Assembly: GCA_028554795.2 (NCBI GenBank)
Contig: CM068831.1
Span: forward strand, 61,126,769-61,190,768
Source: Sinohyriopsis cumingii
Taxonomy: Eukaryota > Mollusca > Bivalvia > Unionida > Unionidae
Direction: 5' to 3'
Length of the DNA: 64,000 nt
This document shows positions 9,258 through 17,750 of the stretch, in pieces. The notes beneath the pieces were generated by a model that saw only the letters and a list, made by a program, of their open reading frames with translations, did not search any database and was not told the origin of the DNA. The position numbers were made by a program, and so were the translations under genes. Within the stretch, counting starts at the first letter, position 1. Each line of letters begins with the position of its first letter.

Positions 9258-11963
9258 TCATGGCAAAATAATATTAATATTTTGTTTCCTGGTATTAGCG
9301 GGCCTGTAACATAATGGTACCTGCAGCGTTGGAAATTTCTCGCAATGCAGCTTGAATAACATTTCCTGAATAATATCACGAATAATTTTCCTACTAGCAA
9401 CGATCAAATGATCGGGACGCCACAAATTTAGAAAATCGCTCATCGGAGTCTCGTCGATTATTCTTCTCATAACGTCACACTGAATCTTGTTAGGTTGTAA
9501 TCGAATTAATTTTTTGAATTCGGTTAGTAAAATATCAGTCGATCTATAATCGGCGTCGATTTCTTCATAATAATCAACGAAGTTTCTGAGCCATTCGTGA
9601 GGCGATTCACCATCGATAGGATCAGGTTGGCCGTGATCTCCGCACATTATCACGGCGGTATTTTTCCCTTCCAGCCAAGTCAAGATCGATTTTAATATAT
9701 CCAAATTCACTGTGCAAATCTCATCAAATATTATAATCTTATTGATATATTTATTTCCCATGCGAGCCGAATCCCATGATCCACCGCTGTATTTGAAATA
9801 ACTGTGATACGTGCAAGAATTAACTCCGCGCTGCTTTATTTCTCGCGCTAATCTATGTGTCGGAGTCAACACAATCATGTCAGAATTTGCAAATAAATTT
9901 ATTGCTCGCGTTGTTTTACCGCTACCTCCAGGTCCATTTAGGTAAACGAATTTACTGCGTGAAATTGGGTCAAATGCAGATGCGGCTTTGGAAAAATCTT
10001 CAAATTTATCTCGATGAAATTTATCACAATCTTCAACATCGGCATCTTCGCAATAATCTAAAATATCTTCGTTTTTTATCCTCCAGGTTCCCCATGAACT
10101 ACCATCGGTGATTAAATTTTCCAGCCTGCACTGGTATTTTTTATCGATATAAAATGAATCCGTCGCGACTCTTACCGCGATATCAGAAAATTTATTTATC
10201 ATCGAGAGTAAATTTATACTTACATAAGCGAGCATCGATGATCGTAAATGCGTATATTGCGCTGATTCTCCGTCAAGGTAGCTAATCACGGTACCTAACT
10301 TTGCTCCATCAATCATAATATTCTCTCTATTACAAAATATTCCTCGTGATACCGTATCGGCGATTATAAAATCCATCTCGGCGTCGTTGATAAATAATCT
10401 AGCGTGCCGGTGTTTATGATCAACAGATCCACCTTGAGTAAATTTACCAATTATTTTTCTTCCTATATCTTTTGCGTTGTCACAGTCCGTCGGCAACCAC
10501 ACATTAGTTTGTTTTCTGTAGGATATAATCGCCTCGCTCACTGTCAACGATACTAACATCGACGAATCTAGCATATATCTCAACAACACCGTAGGAACCC
10601 AACGGCGCTGAGAGAAATGCCTACCAAACCAAATATAGCAAATTTTATGCAAATTTTCAGCAAACTCAAATGACGTAACACAAGCGAATCCGGTTATGGC
10701 AAAATCAGGTAACGGCCCGTTAATTGCTACTCTTGTCATCTCGCTGGTAGGATGGCCGAATTTAGCAAAATAATCTGCACAATCGCCATATCCAAGAAAA
10801 CTTCCAGGATAACACGCGCTCATGTCAACGGAGATCATATCTTCGAAATCGTACTTGGTATTCCACAATCCGCCATGGCCGTATTCGATACAGCTAAGTT
10901 GAATATCAGCGAGGAATTCGTTCCTTGTAGGTTTCCACGAGTTTTTCTCTCTAGCGGCGTGAGCGGCCACAGACGGAACTGTAAAGCAATTCGTTAGCAA
11001 CTGATCGGGATTCGACGAATATTTCACCGCGAGATTTTTCATCGACTCGTGTAATATCTCATCCCGGTAAATATCACCGCATGGCAAAATAAATTGATCG
11101 TATCTTTCTTCGCTCGAGAACAACCAAATCGATATTGGATCAGATGCGCTTAATTTTTTGATAAATCTAAACATAGCATCGGAATTGTCCTTTGCGGTGT
11201 CAACGGGATAAAATTTAACCACACGATCCCGTGGAAATATCATTACCGATTGCGACCACGCATGTGAATTATGATCGACAATCTCGATTGGTACTCCTCG
11301 AGATTTATACGGCGACGAGTATAATATTTCTCCCGATAACGTTTTCACCGTAATAGGAAATTTAAGTTTTTTGCTCAACGCAGCTACATCGTCCACAGAT
11401 GCACCATCAGCGACAGTCTTTGCCCATGCGTTAATTTTATTCAACCTCAACTGGGTCAAACCAGATCCACGTCGAGCGTTTTTCATGTGCTCGATAACAC
11501 GCTCGGCCACGCAATTTATCATTGGCGATTCTTTCATCGCAGGTAGATTTTTGACATCCGGATTATTATTTAGCCGATAAATTCCATAAACAACTGCACT
11601 AGATGGATATGCCCTAGCGTAATAGGGACCGTCGATCCCCAGTAACAATCCATGCTTAGAGTTTTTATCAAGAACAACATTTTTCTTACCGCCACGCACT
11701 GGATCTCGTTTATCACGAATAATCCAAGTATCGTCGGGCATTTGTGCGATAAATTTTATTCCAAAGATAAATCGCTCTTCTTTGTGTTCGGTTTTTATGT
11801 GCTCGATTATTTTCTTGGTTCGTTCCAGATTCATCGTGGCATCGACAGAATTCGTTTTCCAAGTCGACCAAGTGTGAATCGCTCCATCGTCGAAAAATTC
11901 TCTCTTGGCCCGATCAACTTCAGGTATAATATATTCTGCCTCATCAAGATCAAATGCGTCCAT
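9258..11963 (-). CDS. polB: Family B DNA polymerase core fused to a superfamily 1 helicase, ended early by TGA
   Basis: This replication protein has 901 residues up to the TGA. Polymerase motif A is SVDMSACYP (378-386, Asp380). A motif B-like GKFTQGG lies at 506-512 and motif C is ATDS (600-603). An N-terminal region of about 360 residues includes NCVAERVIEH and HNSHAW, with no obvious DxE exonuclease motif. After a linker, an SF1 (Pif1/RecD-like) helicase begins: Walker A GPGGSGKT 677-684, Walker B IIIFDEI 743-749, motif III CGDHGQP 774-780. Motifs V and VI lie beyond the stop. From memory, similar polymerase-helicase proteins occur as a large family in fungi such as Rhizophagus. Usual Polinton polymerases lack this helicase half. 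The start is the first ATG, 34 bp from the divergent zinc-protein gene. Confidence 0.88.
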   Translation of the reverse strand: MDAFDLDEAEYIIPEVDRAKREFFDDGAIHTWSTWKTNSVDATMNLERTKKIIEHIKTEHKEERFIFGIKFIAQMPDDTWIIRDKRDPVRGGKKNVVLDKNSKHGLLLGIDGPYYARAYPSSAVVYGIYRLNNNPDVKNLPAMKESPMINCVAERVIEHMKNARRGSGLTQLRLNKINAWAKTVADGASVDDVAALSKKLKFPITVKTLSGEILYSSPYKSRGVPIEIVDHNSHAWSQSVMIFPRDRVVKFYPVDTAKDNSDAMFRFIKKLSASDPISIWLFSSEERYDQFILPCGDIYRDEILHESMKNLAVKYSSNPDQLLTNCFTVPSVAAHAAREKNSWKPTRNEFLADIQLSCIEYGHGGLWNTKYDFEDMISVDMSACYPGSFLGYGDCADYFAKFGHPTSEMTRVAINGPLPDFAITGFACVTSFEFAENLHKICYIWFGRHFSQRRWVPTVLLRYMLDSSMLVSLTVSEAIISYRKQTNVWLPTDCDNAKDIGRKIIGKFTQGGSVDHKHRHARLFINDAEMDFIIADTVSRGIFCNRENIMIDGAKLGTVISYLDGESAQYTHLRSSMLAYVSINLLSMINKFSDIAVRVATDSFYIDKKYQCRLENLITDGSSWGTWRIKNEDILDYCEDADVEDCDKFHRDKFEDFSKAASAFDPISRSKFVYLNGPGGSGKTTRAINLFANSDMIVLTPTHRLAREIKQRGVNSCTYHSYFKYSGGSWDSARMGNKYINKIIIFDEICTVNLDILKSILTWLEGKNTAVIMCGDHGQPDPIDGESPHEWLRNFVDYYEEIDADYRSTDILLTEFKKLIRLQPNKIQCDVMRRIIDETPMSDFLNLWRPDHLIVASRKIIRDIIQEMLFKLHCEKFPTLQVPLCYRPANTRKQNINIILP

Positions 11964-11997
11964 GATTATATTTTAGACAAATGTTTAAATTATAATA
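11964..11997. promoter_or_regulatory. Divergent intergenic spacer, likely bidirectional promoter
   Basis: This is 34 bp between the ATG of the polymerase gene (-) and the ATG of the Cys-rich gene (+). It is almost entirely A/T and includes TATATTTTA and AAATTATAATA, which could act as TATA-like elements in either direction. The role is inferred from position and composition only. Confidence 0.45.
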
Positions 11998-12285
11998 ATG
12001 CATTGCAAATGGATACTAATCGGTTCAACAAATTTCTGTGATAATTCCTGCAGAGGCGATTATTGCGGCGCTCATATACACGCGATTCGGCGTGGTAGTA
12101 AAGGACCACAACGTTGCTTAGTTTGTCAAGTTGGCACGCGAGGAAAAACTCGATTGTGTTTAGCCTGCGGAGGAAAAAATTATCGAGAATTGCGTCGGTA
12201 TTATGAAAAAAGATCCTCGTCGGTTATAACATGTGAAGAAGATTATATTAATCGATTCAAGGCAAATAACGATTTAGACATATAA
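11998..12285 (+). CDS. Small Cys-rich putative zinc-binding protein
   Basis: The protein has 95 residues. Cys14, Cys18, Cys23 and a nearby His (26 or 28) could bind one zinc. Cys40-x2-Cys43 and Cys54-x2-Cys57 form a second, ribbon-like site. The C-terminal third is basic, with charged helices and no membrane segment. It is transcribed away from the polymerase gene and 9 bp ahead of the HNH gene, so it may be an early regulatory or DNA-binding protein (inference). No named family was recognised. Confidence 0.75.
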   Translation: MHCKWILIGSTNFCDNSCRGDYCGAHIHAIRRGSKGPQRCLVCQVGTRGKTRLCLACGGKNYRELRRYYEKRSSSVITCEEDYINRFKANNDLDI

Positions 12286-12294
12286 TTATTATAT

Positions 12295-12852
12295 ATGAAT
12301 CCAAAATCAGCGATTCCAAAATCAACAATTACATGCGAGTTCAAATCTCATCCAACGATCATGGGATACGAAGCATCATCGGATGGTATCGTCAGACATA
12401 TCAGAACAAAGAAACTTGTTGGTAAAGTTGATATATTTGGATATCTCAGATTTACCATCAATAAAAACAAGAAAAGAAGAAACATGAGTTATTTATGTCA
12501 CAGGTTTATATTCGAGTGTTTCCACGGAACTATCGAAATCGGTCTTGTTATTGACCACATCGATGGAAATAAACTTAACAACAAGATATCTAATCTCCGA
12601 GCGGTCACTCCAAGTGAAAATTCTAGATTTGGTAATACTGGTGGCGGACGGCGACCATCTAAGGCGGTTAAATCGGTAAATCGAGAAACAGGCGAGGAAC
12701 TTGCATTTACATCGATGAACGCCGCTGCAAAATATTTTAGTATTAATCCAGCATCGGTGCAACGTGCGACAGAAAAAATAATCAACGCGACATTCTCATA
12801 TCTATTTGGCGAGTGGATCGAATTTTACTATATTCCGATAATATCTGATTAA
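12295..12852 (+). CDS. HNH endonuclease with NUMOD4- and NUMOD1-like DNA-binding modules
   Basis: The protein has 185 residues. Residues about 17-60 resemble NUMOD4 (GYEASSDGIVRHI, then GYLRFTI). Residues 66-109 form an HNH_3-type nuclease: CHRFIFECF, then VIDHIDGNKLNNKISNLRAV with the catalytic HNH-type His and Asn residues. Residues 124-160 resemble NUMOD1 (KAVKSVNRETGEE and a helix-turn-helix-like AAAKYFSINPASVQRA). This layout is that of free-standing homing endonucleases of phages and large DNA viruses, which cut DNA at specific sites. It sits 9 bp behind the zinc-protein gene. No intron or intein was seen nearby that it could mobilise. Confidence 0.88.
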   Translation: MNPKSAIPKSTITCEFKSHPTIMGYEASSDGIVRHIRTKKLVGKVDIFGYLRFTINKNKKRRNMSYLCHRFIFECFHGTIEIGLVIDHIDGNKLNNKISNLRAVTPSENSRFGNTGGGRRPSKAVKSVNRETGEELAFTSMNAAAKYFSINPASVQRATEKIINATFSYLFGEWIEFYYIPIISD

Positions 12853-12900
12853 AAATCTCAATATTTTCTAAAAATTAATTAAATATTACAAATTTGTATA

Positions 12901-13423
12901 ATGAACGAGGAAAATGTAAATAACATCATCGAGGCTATCGAAAATCTGAGAAAAAAAAAATATAACTTTATCTTCGGATTTGGACGCAGGTAAAATCCGA
13001 TCCGAATTTGAGACGATTGTCCAAGGAAAGCTCGAGTACAGGTACACGCTACCGTCAGAGTATAAATTCATAAAGAAAATCCAAATTGCGATGTACCAAT
13101 CTCTTGCAACTGTCAGCGATGATCAAATTGAGGATTTTGTTAAATTATCGACGCTGGTAGAAAAAGTTAGGTCGAGTTTATCAGACGAGTATGAATCAAG
13201 AAAAATTACAAGCTCGCGTGTCAGGCAGTTGAAAAAGCTGGTCGATGAAAGCAGAATCAAGAAATCCTCCATTTCTGATTTTAGAGTCAAAGACTCTAGA
13301 GTCAAGGAATCCTCGATTTCTGATTCTAGAATTGGAATTGGATTCGAAGATTCTAAAGATTCTAAAGATTCTGAAGATTCTGAAGATTTCAGATATTATC
13401 AAAATTGGAATCGAAGATTTTGA
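12901..13423 (+). CDS. Unknown protein with Asp/Ser/Lys repeats; frame changes at an A10 run
   Basis: An ATG at 12901 opens a frame that reads into an A10 run (12951-12960) and stops soon after. The long downstream frame (to 13423) is open back to that run, but its first usable start is a TTG at 12980. The most economical view is one gene with a homopolymer length difference. The body is charged and helical (IEDFVKLSTLVEKVR). The tail is low complexity, built on 9-bp repeats coding for Asp-Ser-Lys/Glu. No family was recognised. It is the last plus-strand gene before the repeat array and convergent virion cluster. Confidence 0.55.
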
Positions 13424-13440
13424 AGATTCTGAAGATTCTT
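13347..13440 (+). repeat. 9-bp GATTCTRAA repeats at the 3' end of the unknown gene
   Basis: GATTCTAAA and GATTCTGAA units repeat in phase with codons, giving Asp-Ser-Lys/Glu, and continue just past the stop codon. The unit suggests slippage-driven growth of the C-terminus. Confidence 0.75.
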
Positions 13441-13534
13441 GATTCTTACCACAAAAAAAACCAAAAATTTCTGATTTTATTATTTTTTTTTATTATTTTA
13501 CTGAAATTGTGCAATATTCTTATTTCTGACTACC

Positions 13535-13890
13535 ATTTACCCCAGCGGATTTGCTAAATTATATAAATTACTCAATTTAACGGGTATTTACCCCAGCAGA
13601 TTTACGAAATTATATAAATTGCTCAATTTGACGGGCATTTACCCCATCAAAAACATAAAATTACACAAATTTCTTAATTTCTCTGATTTTTATTAATTTT
13701 TTTTTTATTATTTACCGAAATAATTTATTTACTGAAATTGTACAATTTTCTTAATTTTGACGGGTATTTACCCCATCAAAAACATAAAATTATATAAATT
13801 ACTCAATTTAACGGGTATTTACCCCAGCAGATTTACGAAATTATATAAATTGCTCAATTTGACGGGCATTTACCCCATCAAAACTAAAAA
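13535..13890. repeat. Two blocks of three 51-bp tandem repeats between convergent gene clusters
   Basis: ATTTACCCC recurs at 13535, 13586, 13637 and again at 13766, 13817, 13868, with exactly 51 bp within each block and 231 bp between blocks. Units carry ACGGGTATTTACCCC, a short near-palindrome, and an AT-rich AAATTATATAAATT. The array lies in the only sizeable gene-free gap inside the element (13424-13976). It could hold an origin, a bidirectional terminator or a recombination site. The sequence does not decide between these. Confidence 0.85.
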
Positions 13891-13976
13891 AATCTACTAA
13901 TTTTGAAAATTTCCTTGGGTTTTATTATTTTTTTTGGCCATTTTTCTTTGGCGGAAAGATCAAAAATCTTCGATTT

Positions 13977-15527
13977 TCACGATCTCACCAGCAAATTGAT
14001 ACTCAGTGTTTCTCCGCGTATATCAAGCAAATTTCCATTCTGGTCCGTCAGTTTGAAATTTATCTTCGACAATAATCGATTGTGACATCGCAGATAAAAC
14101 GGATTTACTGGCTCTTTTATTATCAAAAAACCCGGAGAGGCGCTAGGTGAAAACGAATATAAGATAAATCCCTGCTGTGCCTGCTCTGACACAGACGAAT
14201 CCACGTTGTAGCTACCTTCAACGACATCCGCGTGAAGATAAATCGCGATAACCTCCGTTATGTTAACAATACCCGGCGAGATATGCCGCCCTTGCCCGGC
14301 AGGATCATTATTATGTTTGAGAATCGATTCTGATTGTATTTTTTTAGTCCACGGGGCATGTAATTTCGGAAATAAATCATCGATGGTATCAGTGACGGAT
14401 TTTCTCATTTCATCAACATCATAATCGGGAAATTTGAAATTTGGTAGCGTTTCCTCGGTTAATCCAAATACTCTCATGAATTTTTGTTTTTCTCCTGAAT
14501 TTTTGATCAACTCGAATTTGCTAATAGGAAGAACATAATCGGCAATTGATATATCGTCGATTATCGCCCGAATGAACATACCATGATAATATTCAACATC
14601 ATTCGCGAGTTGATTTAAAATCTTCACGCGTTCGATAATTTCGCTACATGAACCTGATTTATTTAAGATGCATTCATGAAAGGATTCCCGCAATAAATTT
14701 AATTGTAATTTATGTTCTTGAATAAATTCGTCGAGAGTTTTTCTTACCAAGATACCGTCTATGGGGAATATTGTCCTGTTAATGTTGGTAGCGTCGAAGA
14801 TTTTCACACCGGGGGGAATTTTAGGAAGAGGCAACCACGAGAGAATTCTTTCGTCCCTAAAAGTAAAAGCGAACATTACCAAGTTAAATTTGTGGTTATT
14901 CATGAGATTAATGGCGCTGTGGATCAGAGGCTTGTGTTTGATATCTCCGTACCATCCTTCGTCGGTGGTAAAATCTGATTTTTTTGGTTCCGGTAGCTCT
15001 GGAGGAGCTTCTTCGTGCCAACCTGGAATAATAAAATCTGGTTTTTCTGGTTTTGCCAGAGGTGCGATTTCGGGCCAACCTAGAACTGTCCTAATCGATG
15101 ACTGGTAAATATCAACGATATATGGCGATTTTACCTCGATTATCGATGACAGCGTTGGATCGTGCGAGGATATTTTTATTCCTGGAGTAGCATCGCCAGT
15201 TATATTCGATATTCTACTGGTAAGTTCCTTATCTAGTTGCTCAATTTCGTAACTGCCTGTTGGTATGCCAACGACGATCCAATCGGGAGTTCCATCGGGA
15301 CGGTTTTTATTGGCAAAAACAAGCGAATTATTCGACGATAATCTACTGAATGATTTCGACCTAATATTGGGCCAGCTGTTATAGACGCGTAATTGTGACA
15401 GCGCAATTTCTTTAACGCTAATTGGTATTGGAAAATCGATACTAAATTCTGGACTGGTTGAGCTTGCCGATATCAGCGTTGTTATCGGCGGTGTTGTGTT
15501 TGTCGCGATTTGAGCTAGTTCGGACAT
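13977..15527 (-). CDS. Putative minor capsid (penton) or appendage protein of Polinton type
   Basis: The protein has 516 residues. The N-terminal part (about 36-165) has the pattern ALSQLRVYNSWPNI, then an IPTGSYEIEQLD segment, then a SSIRTVLGW segment. The C-terminal 100 residues (VNITEVIAIYLHADVVEGSY, YSFSPSASPGF, DQNGNLLDIRGE) are beta-rich. Both ends match a widespread uncharacterised virion protein of animal Polintons and adintoviruses that probably forms pentons or an appendage. The middle (about 170-410) is longer than I would expect, with a Pro/Glu-rich stretch near 165-195. It is the last gene of the late cluster. Its start overlaps the membrane-protein gene by 86 bp. Assignment as penton is tentative. 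Confidence 0.65.
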   Translation of the reverse strand: MSELAQIATNTTPPITTLISASSTSPEFSIDFPIPISVKEIALSQLRVYNSWPNIRSKSFSRLSSNNSLVFANKNRPDGTPDWIVVGIPTGSYEIEQLDKELTSRISNITGDATPGIKISSHDPTLSSIIEVKSPYIVDIYQSSIRTVLGWPEIAPLAKPEKPDFIIPGWHEEAPPELPEPKKSDFTTDEGWYGDIKHKPLIHSAINLMNNHKFNLVMFAFTFRDERILSWLPLPKIPPGVKIFDATNINRTIFPIDGILVRKTLDEFIQEHKLQLNLLRESFHECILNKSGSCSEIIERVKILNQLANDVEYYHGMFIRAIIDDISIADYVLPISKFELIKNSGEKQKFMRVFGLTEETLPNFKFPDYDVDEMRKSVTDTIDDLFPKLHAPWTKKIQSESILKHNNDPAGQGRHISPGIVNITEVIAIYLHADVVEGSYNVDSSVSEQAQQGFILYSFSPSASPGFLIIKEPVNPFYLRCHNRLLSKINFKLTDQNGNLLDIRGETLSINLLVRS

Positions 15528-15972
15528 TATTGATATTCATTTGTTCAATCTCGGAGTAGATATTTACCATCGCTGAAAATTCCATATCGGATATAACGCC
15601 GTCGTTGAGACTCTCAGAAAGCAGCGATGATAATTTCGAATACGCCTCGTTGACCTGGGATAATTTACTCGTGTATAGAGACAATTTTTCATTCGTGCAT
15701 GATGATATTTTTTTTGCGATAATATTGAGAACACCAGCGATTGTTGTTGTCGATGAGATTATTATCGTTGCTGCGATCGGCGCGATTGTTGTTACCGCGG
15801 ATAAGATTATTCCCGCACCGGCGATTATTGCACTTACCGCGTACACAGCAACATCGATGGCAATTAATCTGCGCTGGTATTTCTTTATTTTTACCTGATA
15901 CTCGTCGAGGAGTTTTTTTAGCGAATCCTGCCATGAACGCGCCTGATTGTAACGGTAATCCGATGCGGTCAT
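15442..15972 (-). CDS. Virion-associated membrane protein, unknown family
   Basis: The protein has 176 residues: a basic amphipathic N-terminus (to 36), two adjoining hydrophobic segments at about 37-61 and 62-86 that can form a membrane hairpin, then a helical region (90-150) and a polar Asn/Asp-rich tail. No signal peptide was seen. The stop lies inside the start of the next gene. Position between fibre and penton-like genes suggests a role in virion assembly or entry (inference). Confidence 0.7.
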   Translation of the reverse strand: MTASDYRYNQARSWQDSLKKLLDEYQVKIKKYQRRLIAIDVAVYAVSAIIAGAGIILSAVTTIAPIAATIIISSTTTIAGVLNIIAKKISSCTNEKLSLYTSKLSQVNEAYSKLSSLLSESLNDGVISDMEFSAMVNIYSEIEQMNINNVRTSSNRDKHNTADNNADIGKLNQSRI

Positions 15973-15995
15973 TTATTAGTTAATTATCTCAACAA

Positions 15996-17366
15996 TTATC
16001 CAACCGGTTGGACATTACCTATCTCAACAATTGTAGTTGATTCGAATTGACCAATATTATGCAATGTCGATAAAAATTCGAAAATTACAAAATAATTCAC
16101 TGGTTCTGTGACGGATCTATCTGGTGGTTCCAGAATAAATATTTGGTCGCTATCTTCACCTAGCGAAATAATAAAAAATCCAGGGTAAAATTCATGGATT
16201 TTACCGCCACGTTCTATTATCATATTGAATTTTATCTCGGAGATTACATATATTCGATATATACCAGTAATTGGCACTTCAAAAATAAAACTATCAAACA
16301 CGGGTGTCCAAGTAAGATTCTGTGTCCTAAACACAAATGGTACACGGCAAGGGAGATTTTTTGTTACCACCTGATCTGGCACGTGAAAACGCGCCAATTT
16401 TGGAAGATTCATTGACGATATTTTTGTGTTAATATCGCTAATTTTTGTAGTTGCGTCGAGAAGTTTCGCACTTAAATCTCGAATTTCTCCGTCATACGAC
16501 GATACATCAAACTTTTGAGGCGCCAAATCACGCGTCTTGGAAATTTCATCGTTGATTTTTCTCACATTCTCGCTGAGATCGTCGTGTGATGTTTTATCGA
16601 CTTTTTGAAGCGCCAATTCACGTACCACGTTAATTTCCTCGTTGATTTTAGTAATATCCTCGTTGATTTTTTTCGTTTTCTCGCTGATATCATCGTGCGA
16701 TGTTTTATCGCTTTTCTGACTCATTACGATATTTATTTCGGTAATATCGGCGAGAATATTAGTAATATCCTCGTTGATTTTTCTTACTTTATCGCTAAGA
16801 TCGTCATGCGATGCTTGATCGGCTTTTTTCTTTGCTAGTTCGTTTGCGGCGGAGGAAGTATCGCTGGATGTTTTTATGTCCTCGTCAAATTTTTTGCTAA
16901 ATTTAGCTAAGGCATCGTCAAGTTTTTTAAGATCGTTATTTAGCCTGTTAAGTCTCTTTGTCAATCTGTCCTGAAGATCGTCGTATAATGTTTTATCGGC
17001 CTTCAGAAGCAACGTTGCTGATAGCTCGTTGTCCTTTTTTTCCACATCCGCGATATTAGCCTTCAGGGGTAACTTCGCTATAATATCGGCGATATCAGCG
17101 ATGGATTTTGATACCGAATCTGACAGGCTAGTAAATTGATTAATGCGATCGTTATATTCGTCTCGCTTGATTATATCTGTTATTTTCACGTTGCTGGTTT
17201 GTAATCTTCCTTCGCGGCTCTGAAAAATAGCAACTTCGCCAGGATCTACTTCTGACAACGACAGAAGATTATTAATATCATCCCTGGTTGCGAACTTTGA
17301 TAGATCGACGTCAGTCACTTCTGCTTCCTTCTTCCTGTAGATAAATCTACCGTAAATATCAACCAT
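15996..17366 (-). CDS. Coiled-coil fibre-like protein
   Basis: The protein has 456 residues. The N-terminus (1-50, with VDLSKFATRDDIN) may anchor to the capsid. Residues about 75-305 are a long heptad coiled coil with at least four related modules around KTSHDDLSE and KKINEDITKINEEI. The last 140 or so residues (from ARFHVPDQVV) are beta-rich, with an IFEVPITGIYRIYV strand pattern like TNF/C1q-type trimeric heads. The layout of anchor, shaft and knob fits a receptor-binding fibre (inference). A remnant of the same N-terminus is at 29491-29770. The start overlaps the protease end by 8 bp. Confidence 0.75.
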   Translation of the reverse strand: MVDIYGRFIYRKKEAEVTDVDLSKFATRDDINNLLSLSEVDPGEVAIFQSREGRLQTSNVKITDIIKRDEYNDRINQFTSLSDSVSKSIADIADIIAKLPLKANIADVEKKDNELSATLLLKADKTLYDDLQDRLTKRLNRLNNDLKKLDDALAKFSKKFDEDIKTSSDTSSAANELAKKKADQASHDDLSDKVRKINEDITNILADITEINIVMSQKSDKTSHDDISEKTKKINEDITKINEEINVVRELALQKVDKTSHDDLSENVRKINDEISKTRDLAPQKFDVSSYDGEIRDLSAKLLDATTKISDINTKISSMNLPKLARFHVPDQVVTKNLPCRVPFVFRTQNLTWTPVFDSFIFEVPITGIYRIYVISEIKFNMIIERGGKIHEFYPGFFIISLGEDSDQIFILEPPDRSVTEPVNYFVIFEFLSTLHNIGQFESTTIVEIGNVQPVG

Positions 17367-17697
17367 GATATTTATCTACGGCGTATTTAAATACGATCCT
17401 ATGATACGGGTCGGATGATTTTGAAATTGCATCAAGGACATTAATTGATTCAGGACCGCATATCGGTGGATCCATTAACGTCTGCGTCGGAAGTGTCGAA
17501 TACCAAATTGGAATATTTAACTTTGACACGTAATTGACGAATTCTTTTGGTGGCACTAGTCCGTATGAGTCAAAATAAACAACTTCGCGTGGATTAATCG
17601 CGTAGGCGACCCAGTGTGTACCAGGGCCGGTATTTGAATCGAGATTTATTATTCCTGTCTCGGTAGGGTTTGGTTTTTCTGGTAGTTGATCCCGCAT
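17359..17697 (-). CDS. Adenovirus-type (Ulp1/C5-like) maturation cysteine protease
   Basis: This protease would cleave virion proteins during maturation. It has 112 residues from the ATG at 17697. His28 lies in GTHWVAY, Asp43 in YFDSYG, a Gln at 72 fits the oxyanion position, and Cys80 lies in PPICGPES. These are in the order His-Asp-Gln-Cys. The protein is short: the same frame is open for at least 40 codons upstream (FFRGVF directly before the Met), where relatives carry their N-terminus. No ATG, GTG, CTG or TTG occurs in that extension. The start is therefore uncertain or lost. It lies between the fibre gene and a substrate-like minor protein gene. Confidence 0.85.
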   Translation of the reverse strand: MRDQLPEKPNPTETGIINLDSNTGPGTHWVAYAINPREVVYFDSYGLVPPKEFVNYVSKLNIPIWYSTLPTQTLMDPPICGPESINVLDAISKSSDPYHRIVFKYAVDKYHG

Positions 17698-17750
17698 AAA
17701 TACGCCTCTGAAAAATTTTATATTTTTATTCTTTGCTTCGTTGAATAAAT

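Noticed and set aside
13535..13890. CRISPR-like array
   Set aside because: Units are contiguous tandem copies without unique spacers, and no cas genes are present. It is a repeat array inside a eukaryotic viral element.
14712..15108. Plus-strand frames opposite the penton-like gene
   Set aside because: Shadows of the minus-strand gene, which is longer and has conserved terminal regions.
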